DNA of 5,852 nucleotides from Candidatus Puniceispirillum sp. (GTDB lineage: Bacteria; Pseudomonadota; Alphaproteobacteria; Puniceispirillales; Puniceispirillaceae), in NCBI GenBank assembly GCA_016780525.1, contig JADHLR010000101.1, positions 1-5,852 on the forward strand, read 5' to 3'. Shown in pieces: positions 1 to 5,000 of the stretch. The notes below the pieces were generated by a model. It had not been told where the DNA came from. It searched no databases and worked only from the letters and a program-made list of their open reading frames with translations. A program made the translations under genes and the position numbers. Every line of letters begins with the position of its first letter. The first letter of the stretch is position 1.

Positions 1-100
1 AAAAATAGCGGCAATGCCTGTCAGTCCAATCCATCATCGGTGCGGCACACAGACGGCGGTCAATTATTCGGCGGTCAATTGTTTTGTGCTTTTTATTCAT
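1..100 (-). CDS. dusA: tRNA-dihydrouridine synthase A, N-terminal fragment (cut by window edge)
   Basis: DusA is an FMN-dependent enzyme that uses NADPH to reduce specific uridines in the tRNA D-loop to dihydrouridine in the cytoplasm. Only the first 33 codons are present. Residues 20-33 read APMMDWTDRHCRYF, which matches the invariant DusA start of the TIM barrel (APMLDWTDRHCRYF in E. coli, from memory); the APM stretch begins the first FMN-contacting strand. The 19 residues before it are a basic tail without family similarity that contains a five-codon duplication. The ATG at 98-100 is the only good start I see upstream of the motif. A GAG at 103-105 is a poor, very close ribosome site. The gene starts 49 nt beyond the stop of the FKBP-rhodanese gene on the same strand, so co-transcription is possible. 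The motif makes the family nearly certain; the exact start is less so. Confidence 0.9.
   Translation of the reverse strand, partial: MNKKHKTIDRRIIDRRLCAAPMMDWTDRHCRYF
54..83. repeat. 15-bp tandem duplication inside the dusA N-terminus
   Basis: Two adjacent 15-bp units, 54-68 and 69-83, share CGGCGGTCAATT and differ at one base out of 15. The period is five codons, so dusA stays in frame and gains a repeated I-D-R-R block (residues 8-11 and 13-16) just before the conserved APMMDW motif. It looks like a slippage duplication in an unconstrained N-terminal tail. Confidence 0.85.
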
Positions 101-149
101 CACTCTTTCTGCCTGAAGCTTTGCTCAAAAACCGAACTACACCGCTGTG

Positions 150-917
150 TCAGGGCGTGTAAATAACGGTTTTATGCCCGGCCTCTGTCCAGCCCAAAAT
201 TCCCTCGCTCAGATGCGAAACCTGCGAAAATCCTAATTGTTCAATCAACGCCATGCCCAGGTTTTCGGTACGATTGCCCGACCGGCAATAGAGCAGCACC
301 GGTGTATCCGGCGTTGGAAGAAGTGCCATAAAATCTTGCTGAAAATCCGGGTGTAGGCTGCCATTTGTCTGAAAAGCGGTGATGGTCTTGGCGCCCTCAA
401 TGACGCCGGTTTGCGCCCATTCATCAGCCCGGCGGATATCAACGATTAGCACACCGTCTTTTTGCGCTTGCAGCAGATCCTCGGGGGTGGCCTGGCCCAA
501 TGTCACCGGCGCGCTGACAGCCAGCAATTCAATATCAAACACCAATGTTGCGTTTGGTGGGATCACATCGCCCGCACCTGCCGCGCCATAGGCCAAATCT
601 GCGGGGATTGTGAGGCGCCGCAATTCGCCAATTTTCATACCGGCAACGCCCTGTTCCCAGCCTTTGATGACCTGACCTGCACCAATGGTAAAGCTGAATG
701 GCCGGCCTCGGGGTCTGGAGCTATCAAACACAGTGTCATCGCTCAGCCGTCCTTCATAATGCACCGTCACGCGCTGCCCGGCTTCTGCCACGTCACCGTC
801 ACCTTCCTGCATCACTTCGATTTTTAAATCATCAGACATCGCTGTATTCCCCATCATAGAAACGGCCCCCATGATAGAAAAGGCCAGAGTGAGCAGAGTT
901 AAAAAATACCGTCTCAT
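150..917 (-). CDS. Secreted FKBP-type peptidyl-prolyl isomerase fused to a rhodanese domain
   Basis: Residues 1-26 form a signal peptide (MRRYF, then a hydrophobic core), with cleavage likely near GNTA-MS, so the product should be periplasmic. Residues 30-134 are a complete FKBP domain of the kind that isomerises prolyl bonds during protein folding. The pocket residues are present: HYEG (Y54), VFDSS (F64, D65), VIKGWE (V83, I84, W87), LAYG (Y110) and F127. Residues 137-252 are a rhodanese-like domain with VDIRR (158-162), TGVIEGA (170-176) and an intact active-site loop CRSGNR whose C211 would carry a persulfide. C211 is the only cysteine in the protein. A GGAG ribosome site 7 nt upstream supports the start. 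The gene lies 61 nt after the DUF1491 gene and 49 nt before dusA. Both domains look active; their joint role and substrate are not deducible. Confidence 0.9.
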   Translation of the reverse strand: MRRYFLTLLTLAFSIMGAVSMMGNTAMSDDLKIEVMQEGDGDVAEAGQRVTVHYEGRLSDDTVFDSSRPRGRPFSFTIGAGQVIKGWEQGVAGMKIGELRRLTIPADLAYGAAGAGDVIPPNATLVFDIELLAVSAPVTLGQATPEDLLQAQKDGVLIVDIRRADEWAQTGVIEGAKTITAFQTNGSLHPDFQQDFMALLPTPDTPVLLYCRSGNRTENLGMALIEQLGFSQVSHLSEGILGWTEAGHKTVIYTP

Positions 918-924
918 TGAAAAT

Positions 925-928
925 CTCC
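925..928 (-). promoter_or_regulatory. Ribosome binding site of the FKBP-rhodanese gene
   Basis: The minus strand reads GGAG here, 7 nt before the ATG at 917. This is the clearest Shine-Dalgarno sequence in the window and fixes the start of the signal peptide. It suggests the gene is translated on its own, not through coupling to the DUF1491 gene upstream. Confidence 0.7.
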
Positions 929-978
929 ATCAAATATCGCCGATCAATACACTGAAAAGCGTTTGACACAAAGCTCTG

Positions 979-1305
979 TTAAAACATCAAAAACGGATTC
1001 CGCCCGTCGCGGTCAGTAACAGCAACGATAAAGGCATCCGGATCGCGTTCCAATTCCTGTTGCAAGCGCGCTCTGGCGGTATCCGCATCGACCCACGCGC
1101 TGCTGGTGATGACCCGCCAGCTATAGCTGCCATCAAAATCCAGACTGCGGGCGACAATCTGATGACGACCATCGAGCGCATCAATATGCACATATATAGC
1201 GCCAGCGTCAGCGTCACCGCGATGCTGTAACACGCAGTCGATCATCGCCTCATTTGCATAACGCAGCGCCGCACTGACCAAAATATCTGCTTTTACCCCT
1301 GCCAT
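979..1305 (-). CDS. DUF1491 family protein
   Basis: This small cytoplasmic protein of 108 residues belongs to a family largely restricted to alphaproteobacteria and without a known function. The visible family features are an N-terminal helix after the start (ADILVSAALRYAN, 6-18), the RGDADAGAIYV motif (29-39), and a C-terminal ERDPDAFIVAVTDRDGR block (86-102) followed by a hydrophobic end. The length is typical for the family. There is no signal peptide or membrane segment. The ATG at 1303-1305 gives the usual short N-terminus, although I see no strong ribosome site before it. The gene lies 103 nt downstream of the sdhAF4-like gene and 61 nt upstream of the FKBP-rhodanese gene on the same strand. 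The family call rests on remembered motifs; no function is proposed. Confidence 0.85.
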   Translation of the reverse strand: MAGVKADILVSAALRYANEAMIDCVLQHRGDADAGAIYVHIDALDGRHQIVARSLDFDGSYSWRVITSSAWVDADTARARLQQELERDPDAFIVAVTDRDGRNPFLMF

Positions 1306-1352
1306 GCCAGCATCAGCGCAGCCGCAGGTGAAAAATCAGAATGTCGGGACAT

Positions 1353-1423
1353 CGGTGCATCTAGAAACCTGTGCATCTAAAAATCTGTACATTTAAAAAT
1401 CTGTGCATTTAAAAATCTGTACA
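1353..1423. repeat. 16-bp tandem repeat, about 4.4 copies, across the sdhAF4 stop codon
   Basis: Units at 1353-1368, 1369-1384, 1385-1400 and 1401-1416, plus 7 nt of a fifth at 1417-1423, follow the consensus CTGTRCATYTAAAAAT. The three inner units differ by one or two bases from each other; the leftmost is the most diverged. On the minus strand, the last four codons of the SdhAF4-like gene (C-T-D-F) and its TAA lie in the two rightmost units, and the remaining copies extend downstream. The repeat therefore looks like an expansion of the conserved 3' end of the gene. The period is not a multiple of three, but most units carry TAA or TAG. The units are not separated by spacers, so this is not a CRISPR array. 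Confidence 0.9.
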
Positions 1424-1603
1424 GCGGCCTTTTTGCTCCCAATCACCATAGCGGGTGGGTTCCGGGCCTTTTGGCCCGTGTAGTTCAGTCGGCGACAATT
1501 TTGTCGTATCGGGGGATAGCGGCGCAGCGGCAGGTGGCGGCATATCGGCTGTGTTCACCCCTGCCGTCTGATCTGCTGATGGCTTTTTCTTGTCACGTTC
1601 CAT
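1409..1603 (-). CDS. sdhAF4: Succinate dehydrogenase assembly factor 4-like protein (DUF1674)
   Basis: The C-terminal half carries the DUF1674/SdhAF4 signature: HGPKGPEPTRYGDWEQKGR (42-60) followed by CTDF and the stop. In eukaryotes SdhAF4 binds the flavinylated SdhA subunit of complex II and protects it during assembly; a comparable role here is inferred from family membership. Residues 1-40 are a low-complexity, Lys/Pro/Ala-rich tail expected to be disordered, which is usual in this family. The length of 64 residues is normal. An AGGGAA ribosome site 4-5 nt upstream supports the ATG. The gene is divergent from rsmB with 97 bp between the starts. The final four codons and the stop lie inside a 16-bp tandem repeat. 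Usual bacterial members end in a similar aromatic-acidic tail (for example GRVSDF), so the end appears intact and not a truncation. Confidence 0.88.
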   Translation of the reverse strand: MERDKKKPSADQTAGVNTADMPPPAAAPLSPDTTKLSPTELHGPKGPEPTRYGDWEQKGRCTDF

Positions 1604-1700
1604 AATTCCCTATATGCCCCTTCACATAGGAAAAAACAAGGCAGCAACGCAGACGCGCCGCCGCCGCATACAGCAAGCACATTAATATGGGATAATCGAT
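1604..1700. promoter_or_regulatory. Divergent intergenic region between the sdhAF4-like gene and rsmB
   Basis: Both flanking genes start outward from this 97-bp gap, so it must hold the promoters for at least one of them, and probably both. Towards the minus strand there is an AGGGAA ribosome site at 1606-1611. Towards rsmB, a GGGA at 1689-1692 lies 8 nt before the ATG and is a plausible but weak ribosome site. I found no convincing -35/-10 pair on either strand. The GC-rich CGCCGCCGCCG stretch near 1656-1666 is simple sequence without an evident role. Confidence 0.5.
1606..1611 (-). promoter_or_regulatory. Ribosome binding site of the sdhAF4-like gene
   Basis: The minus strand reads AGGGAA ending 2 nt before the ATG at 1603, with the AGGG core about 4 nt away. 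It supports the start chosen for the 64-residue protein. Confidence 0.5.
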
Positions 1701-3179
1701 ATGGCTGATAGCTCGGATCGAGGCGACAATGTCACCAAACTGGACAAGCCTGTACTCAGCCTGAAAAAGCCATCGGCGAAAGCCGTGACGGGGCGATCAA
1801 AACCTGCCCCAAGCAAAACCAGAACCGCCCAGAATAAGCCGCGCGCCGGTGGCGCCAAACCAACTGGAAAACCAACTGGCAAACCAACTGGCGCGCCAGC
1901 CCTGCAAAGCCGACAGATCGTATTTGATATTCTGACAGCTGTTGAAGAAGGAAGCCAACTCGACAAGGCGCTTGCGGCGCATGCTGATTTGCCCAAATTA
2001 GACGGGCGCGATCGTCGTTTTGTGCAATTGCTGGCGACGACATATCTGCGACGGCGCGGCCAGCTTGAGAAAATATTAGCGCCATTGATGACACGCCGTC
2101 CGTTTGGCGCGCAAGCCGACGCCAACATCATTCTGGCAATGGGGGCGGCGCAGCTGTTATTTTTGAAAACCGGCGCGCATGCCGCTGTTGACAGCACCGT
2201 TGAACTGATGCGGCAAGCTGGTTTTGAGAGACTATGCGGCCTTGCCAATGCGGTTATGCGGCGGCTGACGCGCGATGGTGACACCCTGTTGGCGACCACG
2301 CATGACGCGGAAAATTTGCCAGAATGGTTAAGGCTTAGCTGGCAGCATTACTGGGGCGACGAGGCTACCGATATGATTGCCGGGCTTGCTATGTTGCCAC
2401 CATCTTTAGATATTTCAGTTGCCGCGGATGCCGCGCACTGGGCAGAAAAGCTCGACGGAAAATTGCTGCATGGCAACACCATCCGCCGCGAGTTTGATGG
2501 CGACCCGGCACAGCTTGATGGATTTGCTGATGGTGCATGGTGGGTGCAGGATGCCGCCGCCGCCATGCCAGCCCGCCTGCTGGATCAGCTTGCCGGCAAG
2601 CAGGTGATCGATCTATGTGCCGCACCCGGTGGTAAAACAGCGCAATTGATTGCAGCCGGGGCAGATGTCACCGCGATTGACAGCAACCGCAAACGGCTCG
2701 ACAGGTTGCGGCGCAATTTGAAACGTCTTAACATGCCATCGAAACTGGTTTTATCTGACGGTCGCAGCTTTGTGCCAGAGACGCCAGTTGACGCTGTTTT
2801 GCTCGATGCGCCCTGTTCAGCGACCGGCACAATCCGCCGCCGACCGGATATTTTGGGACGCCGTAGCAGTGCCGATATCAGCAGTCTGCAAACCATCCAG
2901 TGGGAGCTGGCGACGACAGCGCTTGGATGGTTAAAACCGGGTGGGCAGATGATTTATGCAACCTGTTCGCTGCAGCCGGAAGAAGGCGAAGATATCATTG
3001 CCGCTATACTAGAGGCGGCAGACGGCCGCTATCAATTGGCGCCGATCACCAGCGCCGAGGCAGGGCTTTTTGGCAGATCAATTACCGAAAATGGCTGTTT
3101 ACGGATTCTGCCAAGCAGCTATGCCGACATTGGTGGCGTCGATGGATTTTTTATCGCGCGGTTAATGTCTATAGCATAG
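1701..3179 (+). CDS. rsmB: 16S rRNA (cytosine-C5) methyltransferase, RsmB/NOP family
   Basis: The enzyme transfers a methyl group from SAM to C5 of a cytosine in 16S rRNA (C967 in E. coli). Residues 1-68 are a Lys/Pro/Ser-rich disordered tail with three KPTG repeats (53-64). Residues 70-195 form a NusB-like RNA-binding domain (RQIVFDIL; DRRFVQLL). The methyltransferase core follows, with motif I DLCAAPGGKT (304-313), the SAM-ribose acidic residue in AIDSNRKR (D327), LSDGRSF (D353), motif IV DAPCSATGTIRRRPDI (369-384; C372) and motif VI ATCSLQPEEGE (420-430; C422). By analogy with RsmB, C422 is the nucleophile and C372 assists product release. All catalytic residues are present. At 492 residues it is somewhat longer than the E. 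coli enzyme because of the tail. A heparinase-family gene follows closely on the same strand. RsmB is preferred over RsmF because of the N-terminal NusB domain. Confidence 0.95.
   Translation: MADSSDRGDNVTKLDKPVLSLKKPSAKAVTGRSKPAPSKTRTAQNKPRAGGAKPTGKPTGKPTGAPALQSRQIVFDILTAVEEGSQLDKALAAHADLPKLDGRDRRFVQLLATTYLRRRGQLEKILAPLMTRRPFGAQADANIILAMGAAQLLFLKTGAHAAVDSTVELMRQAGFERLCGLANAVMRRLTRDGDTLLATTHDAENLPEWLRLSWQHYWGDEATDMIAGLAMLPPSLDISVAADAAHWAEKLDGKLLHGNTIRREFDGDPAQLDGFADGAWWVQDAAAAMPARLLDQLAGKQVIDLCAAPGGKTAQLIAAGADVTAIDSNRKRLDRLRRNLKRLNMPSKLVLSDGRSFVPETPVDAVLLDAPCSATGTIRRRPDILGRRSSADISSLQTIQWELATTALGWLKPGGQMIYATCSLQPEEGEDIIAAILEAADGRYQLAPITSAEAGLFGRSITENGCLRILPSSYADIGGVDGFFIARLMSIA
1857..1892 (+). 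repeat. Three 12-bp tandem repeats in the rsmB N-terminal tail
   Basis: Units at 1857-1868, 1869-1880 and 1881-1892 read AAACCAACTGG followed by A or C, with only that last base varying. They are in frame and encode KPTG three times (residues 53-64). The near identity at DNA level, including third codon positions, points to recent expansion by slippage and not to selection on the peptide alone. They sit in the basic linker just before the NusB-like domain. Confidence 0.9.
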
Positions 3180-3233
3180 GATAGAGCGGCGCGCTGATCA
3201 TCGCATTGTGCCGCGCAACAAACGGGCGACAAC

Positions 3234-3237
3234 AGGA
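3234..3237 (+). promoter_or_regulatory. Weak ribosome site favouring the ATG start of the heparinase-family gene
   Basis: AGGA lies 3 nt before the ATG at 3241, which is a close but usable spacing. The alternative in-frame GTG at 3208 has no purine-rich site at a suitable distance. This tips the choice to the ATG, though not decisively. Confidence 0.4.
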
Positions 3238-3240
3238 TCT

Positions 3241-4824
3241 ATGACGCAACAAACAGCATCAAGAACAGTTTGGCGGATCGGAAAGTTTCAACGGCTATTC
3301 CGCCGGACCCGCCTGTTCAACTGGTCGCTGGCCAGTGTGCCTGCCCCCGCCATTACTCATCCGGCACCAGACCATTGGCGCGGCTCTGCCAGCAACGGAT
3401 CGCACATCATAACAAGCAGCAGCAACTGGCGCAGTGACAGCCGCGGCTTTGATAATTTTGAATGGCTCCGCGATTTACGCGCCTTTGGTGGCAGCCACGC
3501 CCGCAGCCGGGCAAGACAGCTCATCGAGGGCTGGGTTCAACAAAATAGCAGCTGGCACGCCAGCCGCTGGCAACCCGATATCATGGGACAGCGGCTTGCC
3601 AATCTGATTTTTTGCTATGATTGGTATGCGCCCTCGGCCACCGAGGATTTTCAGGCCAAACTGGCACAATCAATCGCCCTGCAAGCCAAATGTCTGGCAC
3701 TGGATTGGCAGCGGCTGATCGATCAGACAGCGCAATTGACTGCATTAAAAGGCCTGTTTGTGGCGCAAGCCGCGCTTGGTGCCAAAACCGAGAATCTGGA
3801 AGCTTTACTCGACCTGACCTTGCCGTTGATTGAGCAGGTCACGCAGGCTGATGGCGGGCACAAAAGCCGCATGCCAGACATCCATCTGAAACTGATGCGC
3901 GACCTTATCGAAATCCGCAATACAGCATCATCAACTGACATCGAGAGCACCGCACAGCTTGACAAAAAAATTGTCCAGATGGCGGCCTTATGTCGAATGT
4001 GGCGCCATGCCGACGGCCAGTTTGCCCGGTTTAACGGCGCCGGGCTGATGGCCAATGAAATAATTGAAGAAACGCTGGCGCGGGCCGAACAACGCAGCAA
4101 AGTGCTGCAACTGGCCCCCGATAGCGGTTTTGTCCGACTTTCTTCAGCGCGCTCAACACTCATCATGGATACCGGCACGCCTGAAACCAATGCAGAGGTC
4201 ACCGGATTTGGTACGCTGGCATTTGAATTTGCCGTTGGTCAGCATTTGCTTGTGGTCAATCCCGGGCAAACCGCAACAGATGCCAATCTACAGCGGCTGC
4301 TTTGTTCGACCAAAGCCCATTCAACCCTCACCATCGACGGGCAGAATTCATCAAGCCCGGGCGAAAACCGGCTGGCCAGAGTATCGAATGTGGAAATCGG
4401 CCCGGCCGAAGGTGGCATGCTGGCGGTGGCAACGCATGATGGCTATGCGCCATCACATGGGATTTTGCATCACCGACATCTTTTTCTCGCAACCGGTGGC
4501 GGCAATTTACGCGGTGCCGATATTCTGGAATATACCGGTGCGCCGGGCGAAATCCCACGGCTTGCGATAGCGCGGTTTCACCTGCACCCGCGGGTCACCG
4601 CGGCGATGCTGCACGATCAACGGGTTCTGCTGAAAATCCGGGGACATCGGGTCGGCTGGGTGTTCCGGTCTAATGCCGCAACATCGCTGGACAATTCGCT
4701 GTTTTTCGATGGCACAGACCGGATGAACTGCCAGCAGATTGTGCTGAGTTTTGCGCTTGGCGATCTGCGGGCAACCGGCAATAGCAGCATCAAATGGGCC
4801 TTTACCCGGTCAGACGCAGGCTAG
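3241..4824 (+). CDS. Heparinase II/III family protein
   Basis: The product resembles the alphaproteobacterial proteins annotated as heparinase II/III-like, which pair an alpha-helical toroid with a C-terminal beta domain and are thought to be polysaccharide lyases. Numbering from the ATG, the N-terminal part has FEWLRDLRAFGG (73-84) and DGGHKSRMPDIHLKLMRDL (204-222), both typical of the family. The C-terminal part has GFVRLSSARSTLIMDTG (296-312), AHSTLTIDGQNSS (359-371) and HDGYAPSHGILHHRHLFLA (399-417), matching the family pattern of an H-S-T strand and a D-Y/H-R segment. There is no clear signal peptide, so either export is non-classical or the substrate is met inside the cell. A GTG at 3208 would add 11 residues. 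It follows rsmB after 61 nt and is probably in the same transcript. The real substrate is unknown; heparin itself is unlikely. Confidence 0.85.
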   Translation: MTQQTASRTVWRIGKFQRLFRRTRLFNWSLASVPAPAITHPAPDHWRGSASNGSHIITSSSNWRSDSRGFDNFEWLRDLRAFGGSHARSRARQLIEGWVQQNSSWHASRWQPDIMGQRLANLIFCYDWYAPSATEDFQAKLAQSIALQAKCLALDWQRLIDQTAQLTALKGLFVAQAALGAKTENLEALLDLTLPLIEQVTQADGGHKSRMPDIHLKLMRDLIEIRNTASSTDIESTAQLDKKIVQMAALCRMWRHADGQFARFNGAGLMANEIIEETLARAEQRSKVLQLAPDSGFVRLSSARSTLIMDTGTPETNAEVTGFGTLAFEFAVGQHLLVVNPGQTATDANLQRLLCSTKAHSTLTIDGQNSSSPGENRLARVSNVEIGPAEGGMLAVATHDGYAPSHGILHHRHLFLATGGGNLRGADILEYTGAPGEIPRLAIARFHLHPRVTAAMLHDQRVLLKIRGHRVGWVFRSNAATSLDNSLFFDGTDRMNCQQIVLSFALGDLRATGNSSIKWAFTRSDAG

Positions 4825-4853
4825 CCCGGTTGCCGGTTACATGCTAATCTGCG
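4815..4853 (+). other. Imperfect inverted repeat at the end of the heparinase-family gene
   Basis: CGCAGGCTAGC at 4815-4825 pairs with GCTAATCTGCG at 4843-4853, giving 9 of 11 base pairs with a two-base internal mismatch. The loop contains a small CCGG/CCGG hairpin. The TAG stop of the heparinase-family gene lies in the left arm. No T-run follows, so it is not a standard intrinsic terminator; it may be a weak pause or RNA-stability structure, or chance. Confidence 0.3.
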
Positions 4854-4877
4854 CCGACAAGCAATTACCGCCAAACA

Positions 4878-5000
4878 ATGATGGGGGCGCTGATGATGTG
4901 GGCGTTGTTTGTTGGGTTAGTAATTATGGTGGCACTGTTTTATGACGAAAATCCAGCAGCAAGGCCCGGCCCGACAGGCCAGCCCTTCATCCCCGGATAA
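4878..5000 (+). CDS. Candidate small single-pass membrane protein overlapping chrA
   Basis: This 40-codon ORF begins MMGALMMWALFVGLVIMVAL, one uninterrupted hydrophobic segment long enough to cross the membrane (about residues 3-21). A polar, Pro/Gly-rich tail, YDENPAARPGPTGQPFIPG, follows and ends in TAA at 4998-5000. The alternative start at 4893 has a G-run (4883-4887) 5 nt upstream, which could act as a ribosome site and would give 35 residues; the first ATG has none. The last 59 nt overlap the chrA start in another frame. I do not recognise a family. For it: the clean hydrophobic/polar partition and its position in an otherwise empty gap. Against it: short length, weak initiation signals and a large overlap. 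Chance is a real possibility. Confidence 0.3.
   Translation: MMGALMMWALFVGLVIMVALFYDENPAARPGPTGQPFIPG

Noticed and set aside
126..152. A possible intrinsic terminator after the FKBP-rhodanese gene
   Set aside because: The ACAC/GTGT stem is only 4 bp and is separated from the T-run by about 9 nt. It is too weak to call.
462..827. A 121-codon plus-strand ORF opposite the FKBP-rhodanese gene
   Set aside because: It is antisense to a gene with two recognisable domains, has many Cys/His/Gln residues in no family pattern, and lacks a ribosome site.
963..968. A perfect TTGACA on the plus strand between the DUF1491 and FKBP-rhodanese genes
   Set aside because: It faces into the 3' end of the DUF1491 gene, giving antisense transcription only, and the sequence about 17 nt downstream is a poor -10 match. 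Probably chance.
1293..1352. A 19-codon minus-strand ORF overlapping the DUF1491 start, a possible leader peptide
   Set aside because: It has no ribosome site, no run of regulatory codons and no attenuator-like hairpin. An ORF of this length is expected by chance.
1353..1423. CRISPR-like array
   Set aside because: The units are 16 bp, directly adjacent and lack spacers, so this is an ordinary tandem repeat.
1688..1696. An extended -10-like TGGGATAAT just before rsmB
   Set aside because: A transcript from it would start at or after the rsmB ATG, and there is no -35 match at the right distance. The GGGA within it fits better as a weak ribosome site.
1682..2299. A 205-codon minus-strand ORF opposite the rsmB N-terminal half
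   Set aside because: It is Ser/Arg/Ala-rich, mirrors the KPTG repeat as PVGL/PVGF, and lies wholly over conserved RsmB coding sequence. It is a shadow of GC-rich codon use.
3723..4202. A 159-codon minus-strand ORF opposite the heparinase-family gene
   Set aside because: Its composition is Ser/Ala/Arg-rich with no motif, and the opposite strand encodes a conserved family protein.
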